Shown piece after piece: positions 25,258 through 34,310 of a DNA stretch of 64,000 nt (position 1 is the stretch's first letter; every line of letters begins with the position of its first letter). The position numbers were made by a program, and so were the translations under genes. This DNA comes from Fusibacter bizertensis (GTDB taxonomy: Bacteria; Bacillota; Clostridia; Peptostreptococcales; Acidaminobacteraceae). The notes beneath the pieces were generated by a model. The model was not told the DNA's origin and searched no databases. It saw only the letters and a list, made by a program, of their open reading frames with translations. The stretch is taken from the NCBI RefSeq assembly GCF_029914245.1, contig NZ_JARYZI010000007.1:124001-188000 (forward strand), in the 5' to 3' direction.

Positions 25258-25286
25258 TTGACAGATTTTTTTATACATGGTATCTT
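25258..25286 (+). promoter_or_regulatory. Extended -10 promoter of cspA
   Basis: TTGACA (25258-25263), 17-bp spacer, TATCTT (25281-25286) preceded by TGG. It gives a ~138-nt 5' leader, the long untranslated leader typical of cold-shock genes. Confidence 0.65.
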
Positions 25287-25430
25287 TAGTAGTTGTTTGA
25301 ATTTTTAGATGAAAACTTGATAATCATGGTTTTAATTAGTGCTCTGTTACATCGTATCGTCCTAATTTAGAAATGAAGAATTATCTGGTTTGAGAAGATT
25401 GAATGATAAAAAAATTAGGAGGTACACATT

Positions 25431-25634
25431 ATGATGAATGGTACAGTAAAATGGTTTAACTCAGAAAAAGGCTTTGGTTTTATTACAGGAGATGACGGAA
25501 GAGATGTTTTCGCTCACTTCTCACAAATCAATGTTGACGGATTCAAAACTTTAGACGAAGGTCAAAAAGTTAGCTTCGAAGTTGCTCAAGGCCCTAAAGG
25601 TCCTCAAGCAGAAAACATTACACCAATTAGATAA
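25431..25634 (+). CDS. cspA: Cold shock protein, CspA family
   Basis: This 67-residue single OB-fold protein shows RNP1 (KGFGFIT) and RNP2 (VFAHFS) and the usual [11 protein letters not shown] opening. It binds single-stranded nucleic acid and melts RNA structure. AGGAGG lies upstream of two adjacent ATG codons, 25431 and 25434, and either could start it. The length matches the family. An intrinsic terminator and a repeat array follow. Confidence 0.95.
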   Translation: MMNGTVKWFNSEKGFGFITGDDGRDVFAHFSQINVDGFKTLDEGQKVSFEVAQGPKGPQAENITPIR

Positions 25635-25642
25635 TGTTTACA

Positions 25643-25668
25643 AAGCCCTCAGAGATGAGGGCTTTTTT
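25643..25668 (+). terminator. cspA terminator
   Basis: AAGCCCTCA pairs with TGAGGGCTT across a GAGA loop and is followed by a T run. Confidence 0.95.
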
Positions 25669-25671
25669 ATT

Positions 25672-25809
25672 AGTCACAACTTGCTTGTGACAAAAGCTGA
25701 GGGCTCAATGCCCGAAGGTTTTCTAAGAAGTCACAACTTGATTGTGACAAAAGCTGAGGGCTCGATGCCCGAAGGTTTTCTAAGAAGTCACAACTTGCTT
25801 GTGACAAAA
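25672..25809. repeat. 57-bp tandem repeat with two hairpins per unit
   Basis: Units begin at 25672, 25729 and 25786 (the last partial). Each starts AGTCACAACTTG and contains GTCACAA/TTGTGAC and GGGC/GCCC inverted repeats. Copies 1 and 2 differ at only two positions (GCTTG/GATTG, CAATG/CGATG). The unit is 19 codons long, so a frame stays open through it, but no start signal supports translation. Confidence 0.85.
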
Positions 25810-25810
25810 A

Positions 25811-25840
25811 AAACAGAGAACTCATGTCCTCTGTTTTTTA
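25811..25840. terminator. Terminator closing the repeat array
   Basis: AAACAGAG pairs with CTCTGTTT across a ten-base loop; T residues on one side and A residues on the other would let it act on both strands. Confidence 0.75.
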
Positions 25841-25861
25841 TTTGCCCATTTTTTTGAAGTT

Positions 25862-26254
25862 TTAATTGTTTTTGGTCTCTACATATTGTTCAAAAGCGTT
25901 TTTACCTTCTAGCTGCCACCATGTTTCATAATCATCGATATCTGGATCAACGGATACTTTGTTCTTTGAGAGTGATACGTTATGTGTTACTATTTTTTTG
26001 CTCGTTGAACCAGTGGACTTGCTCCCCCCAAAAGAACCAAATAAAACTCTGATGAGAACAAAAAATCCAATGCCTTGCCAGTAAGATATTTCATTGAAAC
26101 CAAAAATTTCTGGCATGAGCTTATTCCATAGCAACATTATAAATAGACCAAATATAAATCCCATTGCAGTTATACCAACAATACCTAAGATTGTTAAAAT
26201 GATAATTTTCAGCCATTTAGGTAGGGTATTCCATTTGTTCTTAATAGATTTCAT
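25862..26254 (-). CDS. Membrane protein paired with the sigma factor
   Basis: A 130-residue protein with two membrane helices (~18-45 and ~58-75) and a charged C-terminal tail. The block FIMLLWNKLMPEIFGF followed by WQGIGFFVLIRVLFGSFGG matches, from memory, a small membrane protein family found next to ECF sigma factors in Bacteroidetes and Proteobacteria. It overlaps the sigma gene by four bases (ATGA), so it is translationally coupled. It could tether or inhibit the sigma factor, but no classical anti-sigma zinc or RsiW motif is present. Confidence 0.65.
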   Translation of the reverse strand: MKSIKNKWNTLPKWLKIIILTILGIVGITAMGFIFGLFIMLLWNKLMPEIFGFNEISYWQGIGFFVLIRVLFGSFGGSKSTGSTSKKIVTHNVSLSKNKVSVDPDIDDYETWWQLEGKNAFEQYVETKNN

Positions 26255-26796
26255 ATATTTCCTCCTTTTGGATCAAATAAAGTAAGTTTTTCTTTTAAAA
26301 GTTTTATGGTTCTAGATTTTCTAGAAAGTAAAGTGCCAATGGGTTCATTCCATTGCTCAGAGAGCTCACGAAAAGTTTTTCCTTCTAATTCAGTTGCAAT
26401 AAAGATAGCTCTTTGTTTTGGAGTTAGACTATCAAGAGCTGTAAAAAGAGAACGTACGAATTCTTTTTGTTCAAAATCACTTGCGATATCTATGTGACTT
26501 GCGAGTACATCCATTAGGGCTAACGTGCTGTCAGATGAAAGTGAGGTATGAAGCGACTTTGTCCTGTTCTGTAAACGGTAGTAATCTATAATTTTATATT
26601 GAAGCGAACGTGTTACATAGGCTGGTATATTCTCAATTTGACCATTAAGACCGATGACGCTTAATAGGTTAAGCATGACTTCATCGACGATGTCTTCAGC
26701 ATCCATCTCACTAATACTACGAATACGAGATTTAACAAATAACTCGAGTTTTTTGCCTTCTTTTGCAAAATATTTATACAAAGCGTCACGGCTCAT
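26251..26796 (-). CDS. ECF-type sigma-70 factor
   Basis: A 181-residue sigma factor with region 2 (residues ~15-75, including DAEDIVDEVMLNLL and a DYYRLQNR stretch) and region 4 (~120-170, LTPKQRAIFIATELEGKTFRE then a helix-turn-helix). Regions 1 and 3 are missing, as in extracytoplasmic-function factors. No autoregulatory promoter is obvious. Translational coupling to the downstream membrane protein suggests that protein is its partner or regulator. Confidence 0.85.
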   Translation of the reverse strand: MSRDALYKYFAKEGKKLELFVKSRIRSISEMDAEDIVDEVMLNLLSVIGLNGQIENIPAYVTRSLQYKIIDYYRLQNRTKSLHTSLSSDSTLALMDVLASHIDIASDFEQKEFVRSLFTALDSLTPKQRAIFIATELEGKTFRELSEQWNEPIGTLLSRKSRTIKLLKEKLTLFDPKGGNI

Positions 26797-26911
26797 CAGC
26801 TTCTTTCCCCCCTTTCAATACTATATTGACGTACCAAGCTTTAATTTATTGCATCAATTTCAAAAAAAAACCAAATTCTTTTTACTTAATTATAACACTA
26901 TAAATACATAT

Positions 26912-26953
26912 AAAAAAACAGTTCACAAAGCAGACTGTCTACTTTGTGAACTG
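26912..26953 (-). terminator. Terminator of the FlK-like thioesterase gene
   Basis: CAGTTCACAAAG (26919-26930) pairs perfectly with CTTTGTGAACTG (26942-26953); the loop holds a further AGAC-T-GTCT palindrome. On the minus strand seven T residues follow. Confidence 0.85.
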
Positions 26954-26961
26954 CTATTTAA

Positions 26962-27378
26962 TTAGATTGCAATATCATATTCTCGAGCGTTGGCTTTGTT
27001 CATGAAACTGTCTAGATGTACTAAGCTCCTTGAATGACTTCCTTCACCAATTTTTCCGAACTCATCATATGCAGCCATATCAAAAGTATATTTTCCATTA
27101 TTAAATCCTGATACAACCACTTCAACTGTTACAGTTGCACCTAGTAAAGTAGGTTTAAAGTGATCTACAGAAATGCTATTTCCTACGGAAACAAATCCAT
27201 CTGGCAATTTGGGATCGATAAGCCTGGCACAAGCTTCCACCATTAAAGCAACAAGCCTTGGTGTGGCAAATAAATTCTCTATTTTTCCGGAACCATAGTT
27301 TAAAGCGGTGTCGTCAATTGTAATTTTCTTTTGTAAAGTGTGAGTCATTCCCTTATATAAGTTGGCAAATGCATCCAT
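26962..27378 (-). CDS. FlK-like hotdog thioesterase
   Basis: A 138-residue hotdog-fold protein of the fluoroacetyl-CoA thioesterase (FlK) type. ATPRLVALMVEACARL carries the expected Thr and Glu, VDHFKPT the His, and GEGSHSR the closing strand. Those three residues form the FlK active site. FlK itself hydrolyses fluoroacetyl-CoA, but most relatives act on other short acyl-CoAs, and that is more likely here. Monocistronic, with AGGAGG before the ATG. Confidence 0.8.
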   Translation of the reverse strand: MDAFANLYKGMTHTLQKKITIDDTALNYGSGKIENLFATPRLVALMVEACARLIDPKLPDGFVSVGNSISVDHFKPTLLGATVTVEVVVSGFNNGKYTFDMAAYDEFGKIGEGSHSRSLVHLDSFMNKANAREYDIAI

Positions 27379-27530
27379 TGATAATCCTCCTTAAAACGTA
27401 TATGTATTATTGTATTCAATTAAGCAGAAATTACAATAATAAGTAATAATGCTTTAGAAAATGATATAAGTTTGTTATATTTGGGTATTGTAATATTACG
27501 GTTACTTTCAACTGGTATATGAGGTAGGTT

Positions 27531-30371
27531 ATGAAGATATTTGTTAGAAAGTATTACAGGTTACTTATACTTTTTACGATAGTAATGTCTTTTTTTATGT
27601 TTTTCCAATACATAGTAGTACAAAGTAAAATGCAATCAGATTATAAAGAGAAACTAATTGAAGACACTTTTAAAATTTCAGCTAACTTCAATGATCATCT
27701 GAATGAGAACGAAAAAATAATTCATGGTGCAGTAAATTTTATCAAGCAGATGCCTGATTATAATTTATTAGTGAATTATCTTAGCAGTTTACTCAATCAA
27801 GAGGATTATATTAGTGCTGTTTATTTTGCAACAGCGGATGGACTTTTGTTTAGTGGGAGTGGCCGAATTGATCGTTTGGATACTGGCGTTGATAACGTTA
27901 ACTGGTATAGTAATGCACAGCAAAGCGGTGAACTCTTTTACTCGAGTCCTTATCTAAATCAATCGAATCGAAGGATATTAATAAGCCTTTCTACACCTAT
28001 ATATGAGATCAATGGTGTACTTAGTGGCGTTTTGATGCTTGATTTAAACGTTCAAGAATTAGTTGAGCATGCAGATATAGAAAATATCACTCCCAATAGT
28101 TTTAGTTTTATTGTTAATGAAGGTGGACAGTTGATTTCACATCCCATATATACGAGGGGCGAAATTAATGAACTAACTTTGATTGATGATGTTTATCCTG
28201 AAAGTATTAAAACTGCTGAGGACTTTGGCAAGGTAATATTAGATGGAACAAAAGGTTATTTGATTAAGAATTACATGGCACAAACGAGTTGGACGATTTA
28301 CACTTTTGTACCACAAGGAGATTATAGTGGTGAAGTCACATATCTGCTTAAATTACTCGTCGTTCTAATTTTCTTATTGGTTGGGGCACTAATTATCATG
28401 TACAAAGTTCAGCATAAACTCATTATTAAACCCTTATTAGAACTAAACCAAAATATTAGTCAAATCAGGTTTAATGATATTGAGTCTTTTAGATTGCCCT
28501 ATATTGAAACTGATCCTTTTTCAGAGACGAGAAATACAATTAATAAATTATTGGGTGATTACAGTAATTTTATCAGTGAGTATAAGAAAAAAAATATTGA
28601 GCTACAGGATTTGAATTTATCACTTGAAGATTTCTCGTTATTTAACCAGTTTAGTTTAGAGGTATTACTTGAAGCACTTACCATTAATACTTTCAACTTT
28701 AAAAAAGGTGCTGAAAAAATACTGATGAAAATATGTGTTTTTTTTGAGATGGATGCCATTTATCTATTTGAAAACAAAGATAAAAGTGGAGATTTTAAGT
28801 TGATTTCTTCATATAAGATTTCATCTGAAACCCAAAAGACGGATGAAGAATTTAATCAGGAAACAACACACTATGATGTGAAGGTATACCCCTGGCTAAA
28901 AACATTATTAGATAAACAAAATTTATCGATTATTGTTGATGCAAATCCTTTCGCAACTTTTGATACAACATCAAGATCTACAGAGGTTGATACGGTTGAG
29001 AATTATGCTGAACATCAAAGAAGCAACGCTTTTATCATTGTTCCACTTGTTGGAAAAGATGAAACTATGGGTTTTTTAAGGTTAGATGCAGCACATGACA
29101 TCGAATCAATGGAAAGAAGCCATTTTGATTATCTAAAAATCATGAGCAATATTTTAGTTGAGATCATGATCAAGTTAAATGTTGAAAACGATCTGATAAA
29201 AGCAAGGGAAAACGCAGAAGCTGCAAATGTTGCAAAAAGTCAATTTTTAGCCAACATGTCACATGAAATCCGCACCCCTATGAATGGCATCATGGGCTAC
29301 CTTGAGCTGATTAAAACCACATTAAATCCCAATAAACAACAGAAATATGTAGAGGATGCGGAACTTGCCACTAGAGGACTTTTAAGAATCATCAATGATA
29401 TATTAGACCTTTCTAAAATTGAAGCAGGAAAGTTAAGTCTTTTAGACAATCCTTTTTCTATACGTGAAGCTACTGACGAAGCGATGAGATTATATAGTTA
29501 TAACGCCTTAGAAAAAGGTGTTGAAATGAAACTGATTATTTCTAAGGATATACCAAAACTAATTATGGGTGATTCTTATAGATATAAGCAAATCGTATAT
29601 AACCTTGTTAGCAATGCAGTTAAATTTACTCATGAAGGGCTAATCGAAGTTAATATTGGTGTTTTAAAAACATTTGAGGAGTCTCAAAGCAAGAAAATAG
29701 TACTCAAAGTAAGTGATTCTGGGATCGGTATATCTGATGCGTTTAAAGCACAAATTTTTGATACATTTACTCAAATAGATAATTCAGATACAAGGCATTA
29801 TACAGGGACGGGCTTAGGGCTTGCAATCATAAAGAATTTGGTCAAATTGTTTGGTGGAGATATTTCTGTCCATGACTCAGAATATGGAGGAACATGCTTT
29901 ACAGTTGTTTTACCTTTGGTTGAACCCCATTTTGAGGATGTTTCCGAGGCAAATAGAAGTGGAAGAAGGTCAAGTTCATTAAGGAAAACTCATCATAAAT
30001 CAAATGATGAAATCAAAATCTTAATAGTAGATGATTATGAGATGAATCAGACTGTTATTGAAAAAGTGCTATCAACAAGAGGTTTTAAGTGTGAATTGGC
30101 GAGTAGTGGCCAAGAAGCAATTGATCTCCTTGCAGAAAAAGAGTTTGATATCATATTTATGGATTGCCAGATGCCTGTAATGGATGGTTATGAGTGCACT
30201 CGGCGCATTAGAGCAGCTGAAAAGACGCGAGAAAAATTTATCGTTGCTATGACTGCAAATGTAATGGAAGGTGATCGTGAAAAATGTATAGAAGCTGGTA
30301 TGGATGACTACTTATCGAAACCAATTAACTACGATGACATGGTAGCTTTTATATTAGAGAGTCAGCGCTAA
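27531..30371 (+). CDS. Cache-GAF hybrid sensor histidine kinase
   Basis: The 946-residue kinase has a membrane helix (~9-30), an extracellular dCache-like sensor (~35-270), a second helix (~272-295), a HAMP-like linker and a GAF domain (~390-545). HisKA follows with the phospho-His at about 578 (SHEIRTP), then HATPase with its N-box (~693) and GTGLGLA (~758), and a C-terminal receiver with Asp at about 877 (MDCQMPVMDG). It should autophosphorylate in response to an external ligand and pass phosphate to its receiver and then to an Hpt. The J-domain fusion gene begins 27 bp later. Confidence 0.9.
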   Translation: MKIFVRKYYRLLILFTIVMSFFMFFQYIVVQSKMQSDYKEKLIEDTFKISANFNDHLNENEKIIHGAVNFIKQMPDYNLLVNYLSSLLNQEDYISAVYFATADGLLFSGSGRIDRLDTGVDNVNWYSNAQQSGELFYSSPYLNQSNRRILISLSTPIYEINGVLSGVLMLDLNVQELVEHADIENITPNSFSFIVNEGGQLISHPIYTRGEINELTLIDDVYPESIKTAEDFGKVILDGTKGYLIKNYMAQTSWTIYTFVPQGDYSGEVTYLLKLLVVLIFLLVGALIIMYKVQHKLIIKPLLELNQNISQIRFNDIESFRLPYIETDPFSETRNTINKLLGDYSNFISEYKKKNIELQDLNLSLEDFSLFNQFSLEVLLEALTINTFNFKKGAEKILMKICVFFEMDAIYLFENKDKSGDFKLISSYKISSETQKTDEEFNQETTHYDVKVYPWLKTLLDKQNLSIIVDANPFATFDTTSRSTEVDTVENYAEHQRSNAFIIVPLVGKDETMGFLRLDAAHDIESMERSHFDYLKIMSNILVEIMIKLNVENDLIKARENAEAANVAKSQFLANMSHEIRTPMNGIMGYLELIKTTLNPNKQQKYVEDAELATRGLLRIINDILDLSKIEAGKLSLLDNPFSIREATDEAMRLYSYNALEKGVEMKLIISKDIPKLIMGDSYRYKQIVYNLVSNAVKFTHEGLIEVNIGVLKTFEESQSKKIVLKVSDSGIGISDAFKAQIFDTFTQIDNSDTRHYTGTGLGLAIIKNLVKLFGGDISVHDSEYGGTCFTVVLPLVEPHFEDVSEANRSGRRSSSLRKTHHKSNDEIKILIVDDYEMNQTVIEKVLSTRGFKCELASSGQEAIDLLAEKEFDIIFMDCQMPVMDGYECTRRIRAAEKTREKFIVAMTANVMEGDREKCIEAGMDDYLSKPINYDDMVAFILESQR

Positions 30372-30398
30372 AAAGTTCTTATATGATCAGGAGACTAT

Positions 30399-31559
30399 AT
30401 GTTTAACAAAAGCAAAGAATGGATAGATTATTATAAAATACTTCAAATTGACCCAATGGCAGAACAAGAAATAGTTGAAAGTGCCTACAAGAAATTAGCA
30501 AACAAGTATCATCCTGATAAAAGTCGCGCACAAAATGCAACTGAAATTATGACCACTATTAATATGGCTTATGACACTTTAAAAGATGAATTTATGAGAA
30601 GTCAATATGATATAAAATGGCTGGAACGTCAGAAAATAACAGATGAACTATCATATAAAAAATTGTCAGCAATCGATGAAATGCTCATATATGCTGCCAA
30701 TGAAATTATAGATGCCTATTTTTTGGCTTTAAAAAATCGACGTTTTAACGATGCTTATAAACTAATTTCTTCAGCAGATAAAATAGCTATCTCAGTAGAG
30801 GATTTTACAAGGTGGCAAAGGAGTGTCTCGCGTGTGTACAAGATTATCAAATATGAGACGATTGCAGAACAATGTTTAAAACGGAAAACGTTACATAAAA
30901 ATTCATATGAATTTGTCGCTGCTTATAAAGTTAAGATTTTAGAAGTCAATACCATTATGAAACGAAATGAGGTTGATGAGTTTACAAAGTATGTCGTATT
31001 TGAAGAGGGGAATTGGAAAATATATGTAGGTCATGGTAGTGTCCATGAATTGATATCAAGGTATGAACGACTTTCGCAAATAGGCCGTAAAAGAGTTTTT
31101 TTTATATTGAAATCAAATGAATATTTATCACTTCATAAAAATTGTCTTAAAAAAAATGCTTTAGTTAACAGAATTGATTTAGAGCTTGAAAGGTACAATC
31201 GATACGGAAACATTTTTTCAATTGTTTTTTTTAAAGTCATCATTGTCTCAAGTCCAGGTGTATTACTCAACATAAGTCACAGGCAAAAGTCGATTGATAT
31301 ATTGCTCAAAGACATAACCACTTCTATTAGAAAATTAGACAGTGTTGGTTTTTGGAGTGAAGACAGTATTGCAGTATTATTACCTGAAAGCGACTTAAAA
31401 GCTGCAATGAAATTTAAAGATAAAATTTTAGATTTAGTTGAAGTAAGTAGAGAAAATCACCATACCTATAAAGTGAAAAGTATGGTTGTTGAGAATGATT
31501 ATCATCAAATTGAGGATTTACTAAAAGCAATTGAGATTGATCATGATGATACAAGTTAA
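30399..31559 (+). CDS. J-domain, NTF2-like and degenerate GGDEF fusion
   Basis: Residues ~8-75 are a J domain with an intact HPD (38-40). Residues ~95-215 form an NTF2-like alpha/beta domain (AYKLISSADK, SVEDFTRWQ, YEFVAAYKVKI, NWKIYVGHG). Residues ~245-380 look like a GGDEF fold: the strand that normally reads WGGDEF-x-x-LLP reads WSEDSIAVLLPES near 318-330. The catalytic Gly-Gly-Asp-Glu is lost, so it probably cannot make c-di-GMP but might bind a nucleotide or a partner. It is likely co-transcribed with the preceding kinase. The family call for the middle domain is inference. Confidence 0.75.
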   Translation: MFNKSKEWIDYYKILQIDPMAEQEIVESAYKKLANKYHPDKSRAQNATEIMTTINMAYDTLKDEFMRSQYDIKWLERQKITDELSYKKLSAIDEMLIYAANEIIDAYFLALKNRRFNDAYKLISSADKIAISVEDFTRWQRSVSRVYKIIKYETIAEQCLKRKTLHKNSYEFVAAYKVKILEVNTIMKRNEVDEFTKYVVFEEGNWKIYVGHGSVHELISRYERLSQIGRKRVFFILKSNEYLSLHKNCLKKNALVNRIDLELERYNRYGNIFSIVFFKVIIVSSPGVLLNISHRQKSIDILLKDITTSIRKLDSVGFWSEDSIAVLLPESDLKAAMKFKDKILDLVEVSRENHHTYKVKSMVVENDYHQIEDLLKAIEIDHDDTS

Positions 31560-31602
31560 GTAGAAAAAATAAATGTAGTGACGTTGTGTTCTCAATTTTG
31601 AT

Positions 31603-31632
31603 TTGTTTGAAAATCTCAGATATGTGTATAAT
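31603..31632 (+). promoter_or_regulatory. Candidate promoter of the chemosensory operon
   Basis: TTGTTT (31603-31608), 18-bp spacer, TATAAT (31627-31632), about 30 bp upstream of the cheA ribosome binding site. Confidence 0.55.
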
Positions 31633-31670
31633 CACAACGTAGGAAGTAATTGAAAAAGGAGGTTAGAGGT

Positions 31671-33788
31671 GTGACCAATTTTGAAAATGAACCAATGCTG
31701 GATATTTATATTTATGAGACATCCATGTTTTTAGATCAAATGGAACAAGTCATCATAAACTGTGAAAAGATTGGTTATCTCAATGATGAAGCGATTAATG
31801 AAATCTTCAGATTTATGCATACGATAAAAGGATCTTCTGCAATGATGTTATTTAACAACATCGCTCAAGTGGCACATCTTCTAGAAGATGTATTCTACTT
31901 TATTCGTGAGAAAAAACCAAAAGAGATTGATTTTTCAACGCTTTCAGACTTGGCACTAAGTGTCGTAGATTTTGTAAAAGTTGAAGTCAATAAGATTAAA
32001 AACAGTGATGCACCTGATGGAAATCCTGAATCGATTTTAGAAGATGCAAAGTTGTTTTTAGAAAGAATGAAGAAAAATAACAAGGTAGAAGAAAGCGTTG
32101 AAAAACCTAAAACTACTGAGAAACAACAGTATTATATTCCGCAAGAAAAGAAATCAAAAGATGTTGCTTCAAATTATTATCATGCTATTATTCATTTTGA
32201 AGAGGGCTGTGAGATGGAGAATATTCGAGGTTATACCGTTGTTTTCGGGTTAACAGACCTTGTTGAAGAAATCCATTATTATCCATCTGACATTGCCGAA
32301 AATGAGAACGCTTCGGAAATCATTAAAGAAAAGGGCTTTATTTTATACTTGAAAAGTGAGTTGAGTTTAGATGAATTAAATAAACATTTAAGTGAAACTA
32401 TTTTCCTAAAAGAACTAAACATTACTGAAATCACAGAGGAAGATTTTAAGGCATCTTATCACCAACTGGATCAAGTGTTAGAATCAGATGTTAACTTTGT
32501 TCTAGATGAGAATGTACTAGATCATGAGCGTAAAGAAATAGCTGAAACAAAAGAAAATAGTGAAACCAAGGAAAATAGAGAAATCAAAGAGAAGAAAGAT
32601 CTACCCACGACTTCATCTGCGATGATCAGTGTAAATGTTGAAAAATTAGATATACTTATGAATACAGTAGGCGAATTGGTAATAGCTGAAGCTATGGTAA
32701 CTCAAAACCCTATAGTTGCATCAATTGATTCTGAATCATTTCAGAAGTCATCCAGGTTATTACATAAAATCACAGGTGAGTTACAAGATATGGTAATGTC
32801 CATTCGAATGGTACCTCTATCCACTACCTTTGTAAAAATGCATCGCATTGTAAGGGACATGAGTAAAAAACTAGATAAGGAAGTTGTACTTGATCTCTTT
32901 GGCGAAGAAACAGAAGTAGATAAAAATATAATCGAAAAAATTTCCGATCCACTGATGCATTTAATTAGAAACTCAATAGACCATGGCATTGAGTCAGAAG
33001 AGGAAAGGCTTGAAGCAGGGAAAAGTAAAGTGGGAAATATCACGTTAGGTGCAAAAAATGCAGGTGGAGATGTACTGATTATTATTAAAGACGATGGAAA
33101 GGGATTAAATAGAGATAAAATTATTAAAAAAGCAAATGAAAATGGCTTGTTGGAACGTTCTCCCGCAGAGATGTCCGATCGAGAAATTTTCAATTTGATA
33201 CTGCTACCAGGTTTTTCTACAAAAGAAAACGTTACAGAGTTTTCGGGTAGAGGGGTTGGCATGGATGTTGTCGCTAAAAATATTGAGGCCGTTGGAGGCG
33301 CAGTTATAGTTGAAAGTGAAGAGGGCATTGGTACAACCATGACCTTAAAAATACCTTTGACATTAGCAATAATTGAAGGGATGAACATAAAAGTTGGAGA
33401 CTCAAGATTCACAATTCCGATAACAGCTATAAAAGAATCCTTTAGACCTAAAATGAGGGATATTATTGTAGATCCTAATCAAAATGAAATGGTAATGGTA
33501 CGTGGTGAATGCTATCCGGTACTTCGACTTCATAGTCGCTATAAAGTCAAAAAAGCAGTTACGAATTTCGAAGAAGGTATATTGATAATGGTTGAATATG
33601 ATAACAGAATACTCTGTCTTTTTGCTGATGAGCTTATAGGACAACAACAAGTTGTGGTTAAATCATTACCTAATTATATAAATAGTATAAAAAGAATCGT
33701 TGGCATAGCGGGATGTACGCTACTTGGGGATGGAAGTATCAGCTTGATACTTGATATCTCAGGATTAACAGGTTTGAGAATAAGATAA
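31671..33788 (+). CDS. cheA: Chemotaxis histidine kinase CheA
   Basis: The 705-residue kinase has an N-terminal Hpt domain with phospho-His50 (FMHTIKGSS), a ferredoxin-like P2-type domain (~165-265), an acidic linker, the P3 dimerisation domain (VEKLDILMNTVGELVIAE), HATPase (IRNSIDHGIES, GRGVGMDVV) and a C-terminal CheW-like domain. It phosphorylates its cognate response regulators under control of receptor and CheW. The start is taken as GTG 31671, eight bases after AAAGGAGG. It is the first gene of the che cluster. Confidence 0.95.
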   Translation: MTNFENEPMLDIYIYETSMFLDQMEQVIINCEKIGYLNDEAINEIFRFMHTIKGSSAMMLFNNIAQVAHLLEDVFYFIREKKPKEIDFSTLSDLALSVVDFVKVEVNKIKNSDAPDGNPESILEDAKLFLERMKKNNKVEESVEKPKTTEKQQYYIPQEKKSKDVASNYYHAIIHFEEGCEMENIRGYTVVFGLTDLVEEIHYYPSDIAENENASEIIKEKGFILYLKSELSLDELNKHLSETIFLKELNITEITEEDFKASYHQLDQVLESDVNFVLDENVLDHERKEIAETKENSETKENREIKEKKDLPTTSSAMISVNVEKLDILMNTVGELVIAEAMVTQNPIVASIDSESFQKSSRLLHKITGELQDMVMSIRMVPLSTTFVKMHRIVRDMSKKLDKEVVLDLFGEETEVDKNIIEKISDPLMHLIRNSIDHGIESEEERLEAGKSKVGNITLGAKNAGGDVLIIIKDDGKGLNRDKIIKKANENGLLERSPAEMSDREIFNLILLPGFSTKENVTEFSGRGVGMDVVAKNIEAVGGAVIVESEEGIGTTMTLKIPLTLAIIEGMNIKVGDSRFTIPITAIKESFRPKMRDIIVDPNQNEMVMVRGECYPVLRLHSRYKVKKAVTNFEEGILIMVEYDNRILCLFADELIGQQQVVVKSLPNYINSIKRIVGIAGCTLLGDGSISLILDISGLTGLRIR

Positions 33789-33804
33789 GAGAAAGGAGCG
33801 TATG

Positions 33805-34299
33805 ATGGAAAAAGTATTAGAAGATCAATACTTAGAAGAAGATACTCAAAAAGGAAAGTATCTCACTTTTGTTTTGGGAGAAGAATCGTATGGCATTGGC
33901 ATAGAACATGTCACTGAGATAATCGGGATTTTACCAATCACTGAAGTTCCTGAATTGCCCGCTTTTATCATGGGAATTGTAAACCTCAGAGGTAGAATCG
34001 TACCCGTTATGGATATGAGATTAAGGTTCAAAAAAACATTTAATGAATATGATGAAAGAACATGTATCATCGTAGTTGATATTAACGAGAATTCAGTAGG
34101 CTTGATAGTTGATAGTGTATCAGAAGTCACCAATATCAGTGAAAATGATATTGTGGATCAACCTTTATTAAGCTCTGGCGCGTCAAATCAGTATATTAAA
34201 AGCATTGGGAAAGTAGGGACAGATGTAAAACTACTTTTAGACTGTGAAAAATTGTTAACACATCATGAACTTGAGATGATAACTGAAGTCAATCAGTAA
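33805..34299 (+). CDS. cheW: CheW coupling protein
   Basis: This 164-residue single SH3-like CheW domain has the usual markers [39 protein letters not shown] and the Val-Asp-x-Val strand. It bridges receptor and CheA. Two ATG codons are adjacent at 33802 and 33805; the second has better spacing from GAAAGGAG. The gene follows cheA by 16 bp and is followed closely by its receptor gene. Confidence 0.95.
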   Translation: MEKVLEDQYLEEDTQKGKYLTFVLGEESYGIGIEHVTEIIGILPITEVPELPAFIMGIVNLRGRIVPVMDMRLRFKKTFNEYDERTCIIVVDINENSVGLIVDSVSEVTNISENDIVDQPLLSSGASNQYIKSIGKVGTDVKLLLDCEKLLTHHELEMITEVNQ

Positions 34300-34310
34300 T
34301 GGAGGTTTAT

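Noticed and set aside
25672-25809. Possible CRISPR array
   Set aside because: The repeats are direct 57-bp units with no unique spacers, and no cas genes are nearby.
25582-25857. 91-codon open frame through the repeat after cspA, giving a 19-residue protein repeat
   Set aside because: It starts inside cspA in another frame with no ribosome binding site. The frame is open only because the 57-bp unit is a multiple of three. Hairpins and terminators explain the sequence better.
32741-33412. 223-codon antisense frame inside cheA
   Set aside because: It is low-complexity Ser/Pro/Ile-rich, lacks a ribosome binding site and mirrors the strongly conserved cheA frame.
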